Below are positions 45,124-53,678 of a DNA stretch of 64,000 bases, one piece after another. The DNA comes from JBDHTS01 sp044221445 (GTDB taxonomy: Bacteria; Pseudomonadota; Alphaproteobacteria; Micavibrionales; Micavibrionaceae): NCBI GenBank assembly GCA_044221445.1, contig JBGAPF010000005.1, positions 46,596-110,595 of the forward strand, given 5' to 3'. Below the pieces are notes generated by a model, which did no database searches, was not told the DNA's origin, and worked only from the letters and a program-made list of their open reading frames with translations. The position numbers and the translations under genes are program-made. Position 1 is the first letter of the stretch, and each line of letters opens with the position of its first letter.

Positions 45124-45963
45124 ATGCCAGCCCGCCTGGCCCTTATCGCGGGCGGGGGCGGATTGCCTTCGCGGCTTATTAAAGCTTGCGACGATACCGG
45201 TATCGAAACATTTGTCGTAGGCCTCGTGGGTCAAACGGATGCGGACATCCTGAAAGGCCGGGCGTCGATGATGTCGCGGATAGGGGCCGCGGGATCGATC
45301 ATTGAGACATTGCGCAAGCGCGGCTTCATGGACATGGTTTTCATTGGATCCGTGAAGCGGCCCGCTATAGCCGAACTTCGGCCCGATCTGCGCACGGCGG
45401 CGTTCTTTTTAAAGCTGGGCATCAGGGCGCTGGGCGATGACGGGCTGTTAAAGGCCATGCGGGCGGAGCTTGAAAAGGAAGGGTTTCGCATCCACGGCAT
45501 CCAGAAATTCATGCCGGAATGCCTGGCGCCGAAAGGGATGATGGGGCGTACCGAACCGGACGAGGCAGGCTGGACGGATATTATGCATGGCGCCGACGTG
45601 GCAAAAACGCTGGGGCGCCTGGATATCGGCCAGGCGGTGATCGTCCAGCAGGGCGTCGTGCTGGGGGTCGAAGCCAGCGAAGGCACCGATGAACTGATCC
45701 GCCGCTGCGCGAGCTATATGCGCAAAGGGCGTGGAGCCGTGCTTGTTAAAACGTCGAAACCGCAGCAGGACCGGGATCTGGATTTACCGACCCTGGGCCC
45801 CGAAACAGTGAGATTATGCGCCGGGGCAGGCATGGCGGGGATAGCCGTTGAAGCCGGACGAAGCCTTGTGCTGGAGCCCGAAACCGTGGCAAAACTGGCG
45901 GATGACAGCGGCCTGTTCGTGACAGGCGCGGATTTCGGCCGGTATGACAGCGATGCAGGATAG
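45124..45963 (+). CDS. lpxI: UDP-2,3-diacylglucosamine diphosphatase LpxI
   Basis: LpxI hydrolyses UDP-2,3-diacylglucosamine to lipid X and UMP. It replaces LpxH in many alphaproteobacteria. The 279-residue protein has LALIAGGGGLPSRLIKACDD at the N-terminus and the C-terminal domain with GQAVIVQQGVVLGVEASEGTDELIRRC and VLVKTSKPQQDRDLDLPTLG. I prefer the ATG at 45124 with GAGGA upstream; a GTG at 45112 overlapping the lpxA stop is also possible. Confidence 0.93.
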   Translation: MPARLALIAGGGGLPSRLIKACDDTGIETFVVGLVGQTDADILKGRASMMSRIGAAGSIIETLRKRGFMDMVFIGSVKRPAIAELRPDLRTAAFFLKLGIRALGDDGLLKAMRAELEKEGFRIHGIQKFMPECLAPKGMMGRTEPDEAGWTDIMHGADVAKTLGRLDIGQAVIVQQGVVLGVEASEGTDELIRRCASYMRKGRGAVLVKTSKPQQDRDLDLPTLGPETVRLCAGAGMAGIAVEAGRSLVLEPETVAKLADDSGLFVTGADFGRYDSDAG

Positions 45964-47158
45964 CCTTTCCAGGCCTTTGAAGGTCGTGATAACTGCAGGC
46001 GAAGCGTCAGGGGATACGCTTGGCGCGAGGCTGATGGCGTCGATCAGGGCGGCATGGGACGGTCCGGTTACGTTCCTTGGCATCGGCGGTCCTCTGATGC
46101 AGGCGGAAGGGCTGAGATCGCTCTTCCCCATGGACGAACTGTCGCTGATGGGCGTGTTCGAGATCGCGCCTCGCGCGTTGAATATCCTCAAAAGAATTCG
46201 GCAGACGGCAGAGCTTATCGTCAAGGAAGCGCCTGACATCGTCGTGACGGTGGATGCGCCGGATTTTTCTTTTCGCGTGGCGGAAAAGGTGCGTGCGCGT
46301 GTCAAAAGCAAGTCGCTTATGGTTCATTGCGTCGCGCCGACAGTCTGGGCATGGCGGCCGGAACGGGCGGCCAAGGTCGCGCGGCTGTATGACGGACTGA
46401 TCTGCCTGTTCCCGTTCGAGCCGGACTATTTCATCAAGGAAGGCATGGCGGCGGCATTTACCGGGCATCCGATGATGGAGTCGGTTGGAAGCCTGGAGCA
46501 GGGCATGCGCTTCCGGAAAAGGCGCGGCATCCCGGAAGACGCGTTCGTGCTCGGGATCCTGTGCGGCAGCCGTAAAGGCGAACTGAAACGGACGGGGCCG
46601 ATCCTGCGGGACGCCGTGGAGCTGGCGGCCAGGGAAGCGACGTCCGGCGGGCTGCTGCATATCGTGGCGCCGACCCTGCATCATTTGCGCGGAGAGGTCG
46701 GCGCGATGCTGAAGAGCCTGCCCTATCCGGTGCATGTCGGGTCGGCGGACAAGGGGGGCGCGTTCGCGTCGATGGACGCGGCGGTCGCCGTGTCGGGGAC
46801 CGTGGCCCTGGAGCTGGCGGTCGCCGGGGTGCCGCATGTGATCGGATACAGGATGAACCCCCTGACCTGGGAGATCGTCCGGCGGAAGGTCAAGGTGAAG
46901 TACGCGCACCTGGCCAACCTGCTGCTGGACAACGACGTGGTGCCGGAACGCCTGCAGGACCGGTGCACGGCCGGGGCCCTGGCCGAGGAGCTGGCGCCGC
47001 TGTTCAGCACGAACGGCGCGGCGTCGACGGCGCAGCGGACGGCGTTCGCGCGCCTGAGAGGCCTGCTGTCCGGCAGCGGCCAGGGAACGCCATCGGACCA
47101 GGCGGGGCGCTATATCCTGGATCTGTGGAAAGCCAAAACCCAGCCAAAGAGTCAATAG
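45953..47158 (+). CDS. lpxB: Lipid-A-disaccharide synthase
   Basis: LpxB joins UDP-2,3-diacylglucosamine and lipid X to make the lipid A disaccharide. The 401-residue GT19 protein begins with VVITAGEASGDTLGARLM and has FLGIGGPLMQAEG, HCVAPTVWAWRPERA and the C-terminal VAVSGTVALELAVAGVPHVIGYR. The start overlaps the lpxI stop; an ATG at 45944 is an alternative. The second half is clearly more GC-rich than the first, as are the genes that follow. Confidence 0.95.
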   Translation: MQDSLSRPLKVVITAGEASGDTLGARLMASIRAAWDGPVTFLGIGGPLMQAEGLRSLFPMDELSLMGVFEIAPRALNILKRIRQTAELIVKEAPDIVVTVDAPDFSFRVAEKVRARVKSKSLMVHCVAPTVWAWRPERAAKVARLYDGLICLFPFEPDYFIKEGMAAAFTGHPMMESVGSLEQGMRFRKRRGIPEDAFVLGILCGSRKGELKRTGPILRDAVELAAREATSGGLLHIVAPTLHHLRGEVGAMLKSLPYPVHVGSADKGGAFASMDAAVAVSGTVALELAVAGVPHVIGYRMNPLTWEIVRRKVKVKYAHLANLLLDNDVVPERLQDRCTAGALAEELAPLFSTNGAASTAQRTAFARLRGLLSGSGQGTPSDQAGRYILDLWKAKTQPKSQ

Positions 47159-47187
47159 GCCCGGGGAGGCATCCGCCCGCCCAGGCC
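47158..47187. terminator. Imperfect hairpin between convergent lpxB and gltA
   Basis: A GC-rich inverted repeat with three mismatches and a four-base loop fills most of the 41-base gap between the stops of lpxB and gltA. It could serve as a bidirectional terminator. No clear T-tract is present. Confidence 0.4.
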
Positions 47188-47199
47188 CGATTGACGGTC

Positions 47200-48528
47200 T
47201 TATTTCCGCTCTTTCATATCGATATACGGGCGTTCGGTCGGGCCGGTGTAGAGCTGGCGCGGGCGGCCGATGCGCAGGGTCGGTTCCTCGATCATTTCCT
47301 TCCACTGGCTGATCCAGCCGATGGTGCGGGCGAGGGCGAACAGCACGGTGAACATGCTGGTCGGGAAGCCGAGCGCGCGCAGGATGATGCCGGAATAGAA
47401 ATCGACGTTCGGGAACAGCTTGCGGCTGACGAAATATTCGTCCTCCAGCGCGATGCGTTCCAGCTCCATCGCCAGGTCGAGCAGCGGATCCTTGATCCCG
47501 AGGTCGTTCAGGACCTCGTGGCAGGTCTCGCGCAGCACGGTGGCGCGGGGGTCGAAGTTCTTGTAGACGCGGTGGCCGAAGCCCATCAGGCGGAACGGAT
47601 CGTCCTTGTCCTTGGCTTTCTTGATAAATTCCGGGATGCGGTCCTTCGAACCGATCTGTTCCAGCATTTCCAGCACTTCCTGGTTGGCGCCGCCATGGGC
47701 GGGACCCCACAGGGAGGCGATGCCGGCGGCGATACAGGCGAACGGGTTGGCCTGGGACGAACCGGCCATGCGGACAGTCGAGGTCGAAGCGTTCTGTTCG
47801 TGGTCGGCGTGCAGGATGAAGATCTTGTCCATCGCGCGGGCGTGGATCGGGTTGACCTTATAGGGTTCGGCGGGCACGCCGAAGGTCATGTAGAGGAAGT
47901 TCTCCGCGAAGCTGAGATCGTTGCGCGGATACATGAAGGGCTGGCCGATGGAGTATTTATAGGACATGGCGGCCAGGGTCGGCATCTTCGCCACCAGGCG
48001 GTGCGCCGAAATCTCGCGCTGCGCCGGGTCCCAGATATCGAGCGAGTCGTGATAGAAGGCCGACAGCGCGCCGACCGTGCCGCACATGATGGCCATCGGG
48101 TGGGCGTCGCGGCGGTAGCCACGCAGGAAATAATGGATCTGCTCATGCACCATGGTGTGATAGGTGATGTGCTTGTTGAAATCCTTAAGCTGTTCCGCGC
48201 TCGGCAAATCCCCGTACAGCAGGAGATAGGCAACCTCGATAAAGCTGCTCTTCTCCGCCAGTTCCTGGATGCTGTAACCGCGGTGCAGGAGAACGCCCTT
48301 CTCGCCGTCGATAAAGGTGATGCGCGATTTGCAGCTGCCGGTCGAGGTGAAGCTGGGGTCGAAGGTGAAGTGGTCCGTTTCCTCATAAAGCTTGCGCACG
48401 TCGATCACGGACGGGCCGGCGGCGCCGTCGATCACGGGCAGTTTCCAGCTGTCGCCCGTCTGGTCGTTGGTCAGGGTAAAGGTCTTCTGGGACGCGTTGG
48501 CGGCGGGGGCCTTTTTTTCGGTGCTCAT
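47200..48528 (-). CDS. gltA: Citrate synthase
   Basis: This is a type II citrate synthase, condensing acetyl-CoA and oxaloacetate in the TCA cycle, 442 residues. The N-terminal FTLTNDQTGDSWKLPVIDG and ITFIDGEKGVLLHRGYSIQE are typical. Active-site parts are LHADHEQNASTSTVR with its His, and MGFGHRVYKNFDPRA with its His and Arg. It is convergent with lpxB. In related genomes gltX lies close upstream; here about 3.6 kb of other sequence separates them. Confidence 0.97.
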   Translation of the reverse strand: MSTEKKAPAANASQKTFTLTNDQTGDSWKLPVIDGAAGPSVIDVRKLYEETDHFTFDPSFTSTGSCKSRITFIDGEKGVLLHRGYSIQELAEKSSFIEVAYLLLYGDLPSAEQLKDFNKHITYHTMVHEQIHYFLRGYRRDAHPMAIMCGTVGALSAFYHDSLDIWDPAQREISAHRLVAKMPTLAAMSYKYSIGQPFMYPRNDLSFAENFLYMTFGVPAEPYKVNPIHARAMDKIFILHADHEQNASTSTVRMAGSSQANPFACIAAGIASLWGPAHGGANQEVLEMLEQIGSKDRIPEFIKKAKDKDDPFRLMGFGHRVYKNFDPRATVLRETCHEVLNDLGIKDPLLDLAMELERIALEDEYFVSRKLFPNVDFYSGIILRALGFPTSMFTVLFALARTIGWISQWKEMIEEPTLRIGRPRQLYTGPTERPYIDMKERK

Positions 48529-48935
48529 TGCGAGGGTGCCTTTTTCGAGAGGAGAGAATCCGGAGACGGACGAGTCAGGATATGCCTATTGCGGCGCAAG
48601 ATCAATTTACCCTTGAAAGGGTTAAGAAAGATTTGACGCGGCGCGTGATTATCGAAACTCTGCAAGGCGCGCGCGTTCTTTTCCATCTTCGGAAGGGGCG
48701 GAAGGATGCAGGAGGTGATGAACGCCCGCTGCATTTTCATCACGCGGCGCAGGCGGCGCATGGCGGCGGAACGGTGGCAGTGCCGGAGGGCGTTCAAGCG
48801 GGAACGGGCCTTGCCCGCCGCGGTGCGCGGGCCGGTGGAGCGCAGCCAGGGCTTCGCGGCGCGGATGCGTTCGGCCTGCGCCTTGCGGCGGGCCGGGGGC
48901 CAGCCTTTGGCAGGTTTCGGGGAGAGGGATGTCAT
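48525..48935 (-). CDS. Small basic protein with STGPRTAAGKARS motif
   Basis: The first 95 residues or so of this 136-residue frame contain WLRSTGPRTAAGKARSRLNA followed by LRHCHRS. I recall this pattern from small alphaproteobacterial proteins (STGPRT-x-xGKARSxxNAxxHG), whose function is unknown. The C-terminal 40 residues look less natural and run through the gltA leader; the stop overlaps the gltA start as ATGA, which may be chance. The protein is strongly basic. The Cys in place of the usual Gly in the LRHCHRS stretch may be a deviation. Confidence 0.5.
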   Translation of the reverse strand: MTSLSPKPAKGWPPARRKAQAERIRAAKPWLRSTGPRTAAGKARSRLNALRHCHRSAAMRRLRRVMKMQRAFITSCILPPLPKMEKNARALQSFDNHAPRQIFLNPFKGKLILRRNRHILTRPSPDSLLSKKAPSQ

Positions 48936-49116
48936 GCGGCCTGTCCCTCCTTATCCGTTATCGGGGCGGGGGCCGGATTGCGACCGTGAATCCTTTCCGG
49001 CGGGCGGCGAAGGGCGGTTACGGGCCGTTTGCGAGCCGGGAACAGGGCATGGGCCCCGGCGGCCGCCGGGATGACGGACGGTCCGTAAAATACGGATGGG
49101 TTGTAAGATAATGATT

Positions 49117-49557
49117 TCATTCCCATTTTTCCGGTCCTTTAGTTCGGTCGCCGGTTTTCGCGATTTTTTTCATGCGGGCTTCGTGGCGCTTGAGTTTGTC
49201 GATGGTATGCGCGCTCTGGCGCTGGGCGAGGAGGGCCATCTGAAGATCGTCGAACACGCCGCACTGCTTGCCGTCGAAGGCCCGCATGATATAGCGGTTG
49301 AACACGGCGTCGAGGATCCGCGCCTGGCTGAGCAGCACGGCGCTGCTGTCATCCGGGCAGATATCCTCGACGGTCAGCGCGGCGGTCAGTTCATCGGCCA
49401 GCCGGTCCAGATCCGCATGAAGCGTCTGGGGCTGATGGCACCGTTGCAAGGCCATGACGGCCCGCCCGAGCGGGTGGCTCATGATCAGGTGGCCGCATTC
49501 AGGGGCGCCTGGGGTTTCTGGGGATTGTGGATCGTGTGTTTGCGTATCGTTTGTCAT
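49117..49557 (-). CDS. Unknown acidic-to-neutral helical protein
   Basis: This encodes 146 residues with no signal peptide or membrane segment. The core (ILDAVFNRYIMRAFDGKQCG and LLAQRQSAHTIDKLKRHEAR) is helical and resembles small proteins found next to STGPRT-type genes in some alphaproteobacteria. I can only say this from general memory. The gene is GC-rich like its host context, so it probably belongs to the resident chromosome rather than to the AT-rich block that follows. Confidence 0.5.
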   Translation of the reverse strand: MTNDTQTHDPQSPETPGAPECGHLIMSHPLGRAVMALQRCHQPQTLHADLDRLADELTAALTVEDICPDDSSAVLLSQARILDAVFNRYIMRAFDGKQCGVFDDLQMALLAQRQSAHTIDKLKRHEARMKKIAKTGDRTKGPEKWE

Positions 49558-49704
49558 GGAGACATGATAGGCTTATGTTCCTAAGTCGTCAATCCAACCA
49601 TTCAGATGTATGCATATGGTTTATAAAAAACGGTAATATATCAGTTGAATGTTATATACTTATAAAAAACTAAAGCTGTGATTCCATCTAAATGATCGCT
49701 TAAT

Positions 49705-50202
49705 TTAGCGCATTTCGCGCTCAGGTTTAATGCCTCGCACTACTGCTATAGAGAACGCCTTTTCTTCGATTTCATTCATACCGCGTAAAAAATGAATACC
49801 AGAATGTGAATAGCTTACTCTCTCGACCGGTTCATGCGTGTAAGCTGCATTGCCGAGGAATGTAAAACATTTTTCTGAACGATTATATTGAACCATATCC
49901 GCGCAAACTCCGTTTGCGGCGTTATTCAATTTACTAATTTTTTGCCGTATATAAAATACAGTGTTATCGTTCTCATCAACTTTGCTCCAATAAAGCCTAA
50001 TAATTTCTGATAAACTTTCCAAATCCTGGCAATTGACCGACAAAAATGCTTCCTTTTTACCTTTATAAAAGTTCCTTTCAAAGGCTGCCGATGAGATGCG
50101 AGGCTTTTTCCCTTCTGTGTGCTGTTTTTCAATCCATCTAACTAGCACTTTAGTTCCAGTAAAGTAGTTTGGATCCTTCTTAGAGCGCGCTCTTATTGCC
50201 AT
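49705..50202 (-). CDS. Unknown protein, last gene of the TIGR04255 cluster
   Basis: This 165-residue protein is basic at the N-terminus (MAIRARSKKDPNYFTGTKVL) and has no known domain. The region SAAFERNFYKGKKEAFLSVN and later VERVSYSHSGIHFLRG read like a folded alpha/beta protein. Its start overlaps the end of the gene at 50193-50735 by ten bases. It is distinctly AT-rich compared with gltA and gltX, which supports acquisition together with its two neighbours. No function can be assigned. Confidence 0.6.
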   Translation of the reverse strand: MAIRARSKKDPNYFTGTKVLVRWIEKQHTEGKKPRISSAAFERNFYKGKKEAFLSVNCQDLESLSEIIRLYWSKVDENDNTVFYIRQKISKLNNAANGVCADMVQYNRSEKCFTFLGNAAYTHEPVERVSYSHSGIHFLRGMNEIEEKAFSIAVVRGIKPEREMR

Positions 50203-50821
50203 TTGAGTGGCCTTGACGAATGTATATTAAGAATACCTGCCAAATTTAAAAGTCTTTCTTTACCTTTCCAAATAACGTCTCTATCTATTAAGACACATAT
50301 GGCAAAGATTGGCCCGAACTCAATCACCAAATGCCGTTTTGAGTTCTTATACCATTCCGCCTGAATATTACCATTGTTGCAGAGAAAGACATCAGGTTCA
50401 CAAGCTTCATTTTTGATACTTATCCAAAAAGACAGGAAGTTGTGAAGCGAAATTGGATTAAGCGATTGTCCAGATGATCGGACTTTATACGCAAAACCTT
50501 TTATTCGTTCAGCTAATTCATCACTAAAGTTGGCATGCTCTAGGCTTTGTTGGTTTTGCGCTAATGAAGCGGGCAAAGACTCAGAAGAACTTATAGGGGG
50601 AGAAATCGCAGGTTTTTGTATTCCGGATATCTGGGAAGATTCGATGATAGAATCTTGCCCCGCATCCGCCTGGCGAGGTCTAGGCCTTGATACCAAATTG
50701 CCAGCGCAACCGATCAAGCGCGGCTTGGCGACCATATCTGTTTCATCAATTTCGTTAAAATCAATGAACGGGGTGCGTAGTAAGTTGCTTGCGTTTGAAA
50801 ATTCGATAACCCGTTATTCAT
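50193..50821 (-). CDS. Unknown protein, middle gene of the TIGR04255 cluster, probable frameshift near its start
   Basis: From the ATG at 50735 this frame gives 180 residues with no known domain. Upstream, the same frame stays open for 25 codons and reads like protein (RVIEFSNASNLL, then FIDFNEIDETD), but a stop precedes it and no start codon is available. A well-placed ATG at 50821, with AGCAGGAG before it, lies in another frame and gives MNN before the two could be joined near 50810 by one base. I infer that the true gene starts at 50821 and has a one-base frameshift, real or a sequencing error. The ribosome-binding site overlaps the stop of the TIGR04255 gene, so the two are coupled. Confidence 0.5.
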
Positions 50822-50833
50822 CAATAGCTCCTG

Positions 50834-51664
50834 CTAATTTGCTGTGCAATTCGGGCTTAATAAATTCTCTAAAAAAATGGGCTCAATATTCCACGAATTG
50901 TCTAACCACGCAGATAAAAATTTATCTAATTTACCTTTGTAAGAAAGCGCATTCCCCGAGTTACTTGTAAAGACTTTACTCTCAAGACGAATTGTATCGA
51001 CTGAGTCATCTTTCCGCGCAGAACCGATGTCGATTATGAACTGCGTCTTTGAAGGCATGTCGATAACTTCTTGTTGAATTATTAATCGCCCATCCGTGCG
51101 CTTATTCAAACGTTCTGAAAAACTAAAATTTGGCAGGCTAAAAGAACTAGAGCTCTCATTAGAAAGGAAGTTTGAAAAAGAAGCATTTCCCTCATTGCTA
51201 AGATAGAGAGGTTCAAACATGTTAACGTATCGAAGCTGTAATTCTAATGGGACCATTTTCACTTGCGAAAATGTTGATAGCGCATCGAGGATTGTTTGTT
51301 TGAAGTTTGACCATTCATATGTTTCAGCATTGGCGTTGGCAGCAAATATACCTTGGCCTAATTGTATAAGCGGGAACGGTTGTGCTTCTGCTTGTGCATA
51401 ACGGTGCAAAACAACATGAGGAATTAGCGGATTAATATCTTTGCGGTACACATAACCTAATTGCTTAATTTGTTTTTCAAAGTTTGATCTTTCTTTGAAA
51501 TAGATTGGATCATATAGATTAGCTTGCTGACCTGTTTGCTGCGGGCTAGATAATTCCTCTAGCTTCCATTTCATCTCGAAAATAACTTCTACCAGACAGG
51601 GAAATTTGACTGTCTTAATTTTCGATACCTTATTCTTTTTTTGTACTTTTTTGGACGTACTCAA
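50834..51664 (-). CDS. TIGR04255-family protein
   Basis: This 276-residue protein resembles the sporadically distributed TIGR04255 family: an N-terminal part with FPCLVEVIFEMKWKLE, a middle with LIQLGQGIFAANANAETYEW and the following SNFKQTILDALSTF, and LELQLRYVNMFEPL. The family's function is not known to me. It starts with TTG at 51664 with AAGGA about ten bases upstream. It is AT-rich and is the first gene of a coupled three-gene operon. The patchy distribution of the family and its company of unknown genes are compatible with a mobile or defence-related module, but that is speculation. Confidence 0.7.
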   Translation of the reverse strand: MSTSKKVQKKNKVSKIKTVKFPCLVEVIFEMKWKLEELSSPQQTGQQANLYDPIYFKERSNFEKQIKQLGYVYRKDINPLIPHVVLHRYAQAEAQPFPLIQLGQGIFAANANAETYEWSNFKQTILDALSTFSQVKMVPLELQLRYVNMFEPLYLSNEGNASFSNFLSNESSSSFSLPNFSFSERLNKRTDGRLIIQQEVIDMPSKTQFIIDIGSARKDDSVDTIRLESKVFTSNSGNALSYKGKLDKFLSAWLDNSWNIEPIFLENLLSPNCTAN

Positions 51665-52166
51665 GCCGGGGTTATCCTTCTCATAAGCCTTATTGATTCT
51701 AACTCAATTCCTAGAAAAAATCATTTAACGTTTATCAAACTGAATGTCTATATTAGAGCATGGAAAGCTGCGACGTCTGCTCAAAACGTCATGGCTGCCA
51801 TGAAAGAATAATTCTCTTCGGCATTCAGTCAGAATTCAAAATCAGTGCAAGCCCTTGGCGTTCGATTGGCTCGCAGCAGTTGCAAAAAAGGGGATGGAAG
51901 GTGCTTGCATAGAAAGCCAGGCGGTATGTAGCCTAAAAGGATGCAACCCTTCAATCATTAATCTTGTGCGCAGCGTTTTTTCAGAAGCGGGCCATATTCA
52001 CCCTAGCGCGCGGAGAAATGAAATTATTCTGACTGCGGAATACCGGCGCCCTGAGAGATATGACAATACTGTCCCGGTGGGCGAAGCAACCCGATGAAAG
52101 TTTCCAGTACCTGTCGTCACAGCTTCTTGTTCTGAGATAGGCTAATTACCTCAAACGCAATACTGA
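51665..52166. other. Gap of about 500 bases with decayed coding sequence
   Basis: No intact gene is convincing here. On the plus strand an ATG at 51760 opens a 50-codon frame with a cysteine/histidine cluster (CDVCSKRHGCH), and an overlapping frame from 51855 runs 80 codons to 52097. The two together look like parts of one frameshifted or decayed gene, but I recognise no family. The first 90 bases are AT-rich and should contain the promoter of the TIGR04255 operon. Confidence 0.35.
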
Positions 52167-53579
52167 TCATTGTGCCGATGCTGAGCACGATTCCAGGCGA
52201 CTAATCGTTTCTTCCCGGCCCAAAATTTCAGCAGCATGAAAAACAGAAGGCGAAACGATAGTCCCAGTTAAGGCAGCTCTGAGCGGCATACCGATTTTTC
52301 CAAGCTTGCCCCCGGCCTTTTCGTCGGCAATGTCCTTGCAGGCTTGTTGAATGGTGTCTGCAGTGAAGGGATTCAGCGCTTTGAACCGCTCAAGGGCCGC
52401 ACTCAATATCATTTTCGTGTCAGGTTGGCTTATAATTTCGAGTGATTTCGTATCGAAATTCAGAGGGGCGGATTTCGCAAAGAAAGCAGAGTCCTGGGCC
52501 AGTGCCATCAGGGTTTTCGAGCGGGTTTTCAGTTCGTCCATGGCGGCGAGGATGCGGCGCTCCGCCGTGGCATCGAGAGTCAGGGCGAGTTTTTCATAGA
52601 AGGGGCGGGCAAGATTCAGGAGGCGGGCATTGTCGGCCAGTTTCATGTAATGGGCGTTCAGATTGTCCAGCTTCGCAACGTCGAAGCGCGCGGGGGACCG
52701 GACGACGTGGTCGAGGTCGAACCATTGCTTCGCCTGATCCATCGAAATGATCTCGTCATTGCCGTGGCTCCAGCCGAGGCGCAGCAGGTAATTGCACATG
52801 GCTTCGGGCAGGTAGCCCAGATCCGCGTAATCCTCGACCGAGGCGGCGCCGTGCCTTTTGGAGAGTTTGGCGCCGTCAGGCCCCAGGATGAGCGGCAGAT
52901 GGGCGAACACGGGCAGATCCCAGCCCATGCCATAATAGATCAGGTTCTGGCGGAAGGTATTGTTCAGGTGATCGTCGCCCCGGATGACATGGGTGACGCC
53001 CATATCGTGATCGTCCACGACGACGGCCAGCATGTAGGTCGGCACGCCGTCGGAGCGCAGAAGGATGAAATCGTCCAGTTGTTCGTTGTTCACGGTGACA
53101 TCACCCTGAACCCTGTCATGAACCGTGGATGACCCGTCTATGGGGGCCTTGATCCGGATAACGGGTTTTATGTCTTTCGGAGCGTCGCCCGGATCGCGGT
53201 CGCGCCAGCGGCGGTCGTAAAAGGTCGGGCGGCCTTCCGCCTTCGCCTTTTCGCGCATGGCTTCCAGCTCTTCGGGGCTGCAATAGCAATAATAGGCTTT
53301 TCCGGACTTAAGCAGTGCGTGCGCGATTTCGGCATGGCGCGCCCGGCGTTCGTACTGGGAGACGATTTCGCCATCGTAATCGAGGCCGAGCCATTTGATG
53401 CCGTCGACGATGACATCGACGAATTCGGGCTTGAAGCGTTCGCGGTCCGTATCCTCGATCCGGAACAGCATCTTTCCGCCCGTATGACGGGCATAGAGCC
53501 AGTTATACAAAGCCGTCCGGGCATTGCCGATATGCATGCGGCCCGTGGGGGAGGGGGGAAAGCGGGTGACGACGGTCAT
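52167..53579 (-). CDS. gltX: Glutamate--tRNA ligase
   Basis: This class I synthetase charges tRNA with glutamate, 470 residues. The HIGH-type motif reads TRFPPSPTGRMHIGNARTAL and the KMSKS-type motif reads LGPDGAKLSKRHGAASVEDY; AYYCYCSPEEL carries the Cys residues of the insertion. I start at the ATG at 53579, which gives MTVVTRFPPSPTG. The frame stays open far upstream through the region complementary to comEC, but that part is not coding. It is divergent from comEC. Confidence 0.96.
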   Translation of the reverse strand: MTVVTRFPPSPTGRMHIGNARTALYNWLYARHTGGKMLFRIEDTDRERFKPEFVDVIVDGIKWLGLDYDGEIVSQYERRARHAEIAHALLKSGKAYYCYCSPEELEAMREKAKAEGRPTFYDRRWRDRDPGDAPKDIKPVIRIKAPIDGSSTVHDRVQGDVTVNNEQLDDFILLRSDGVPTYMLAVVVDDHDMGVTHVIRGDDHLNNTFRQNLIYYGMGWDLPVFAHLPLILGPDGAKLSKRHGAASVEDYADLGYLPEAMCNYLLRLGWSHGNDEIISMDQAKQWFDLDHVVRSPARFDVAKLDNLNAHYMKLADNARLLNLARPFYEKLALTLDATAERRILAAMDELKTRSKTLMALAQDSAFFAKSAPLNFDTKSLEIISQPDTKMILSAALERFKALNPFTADTIQQACKDIADEKAGGKLGKIGMPLRAALTGTIVSPSVFHAAEILGREETISRLESCSASAQ

Positions 53580-53622
53580 GGGTTTTATGCCTTTTCTTTC
53601 AATGACAAGAACGTTTATCCGC

Positions 53623-53651
53623 TTGATGACCCGGAAGCGTACCGATAGCAT
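53623..53651 (+). promoter_or_regulatory. Possible comEC promoter
   Basis: TTGATG (53623-53628), a 17-base spacer and TAGCAT (53646-53651) lie between the divergent gltX and comEC starts. Each box matches four of six consensus bases, so the call is weak. Confidence 0.3.
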
Positions 53652-53678
53652 ACCTTTTTTCACTTTGCACATGGTTCC

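Noticed and set aside
46007..47710. 567-residue open frame on the minus strand
   Set aside because: It runs antisense to lpxB and overlaps the end of gltA. Its Arg/His/Pro-rich composition is typical of a GC-rich shadow frame, while lpxB in the same place has all family motifs.
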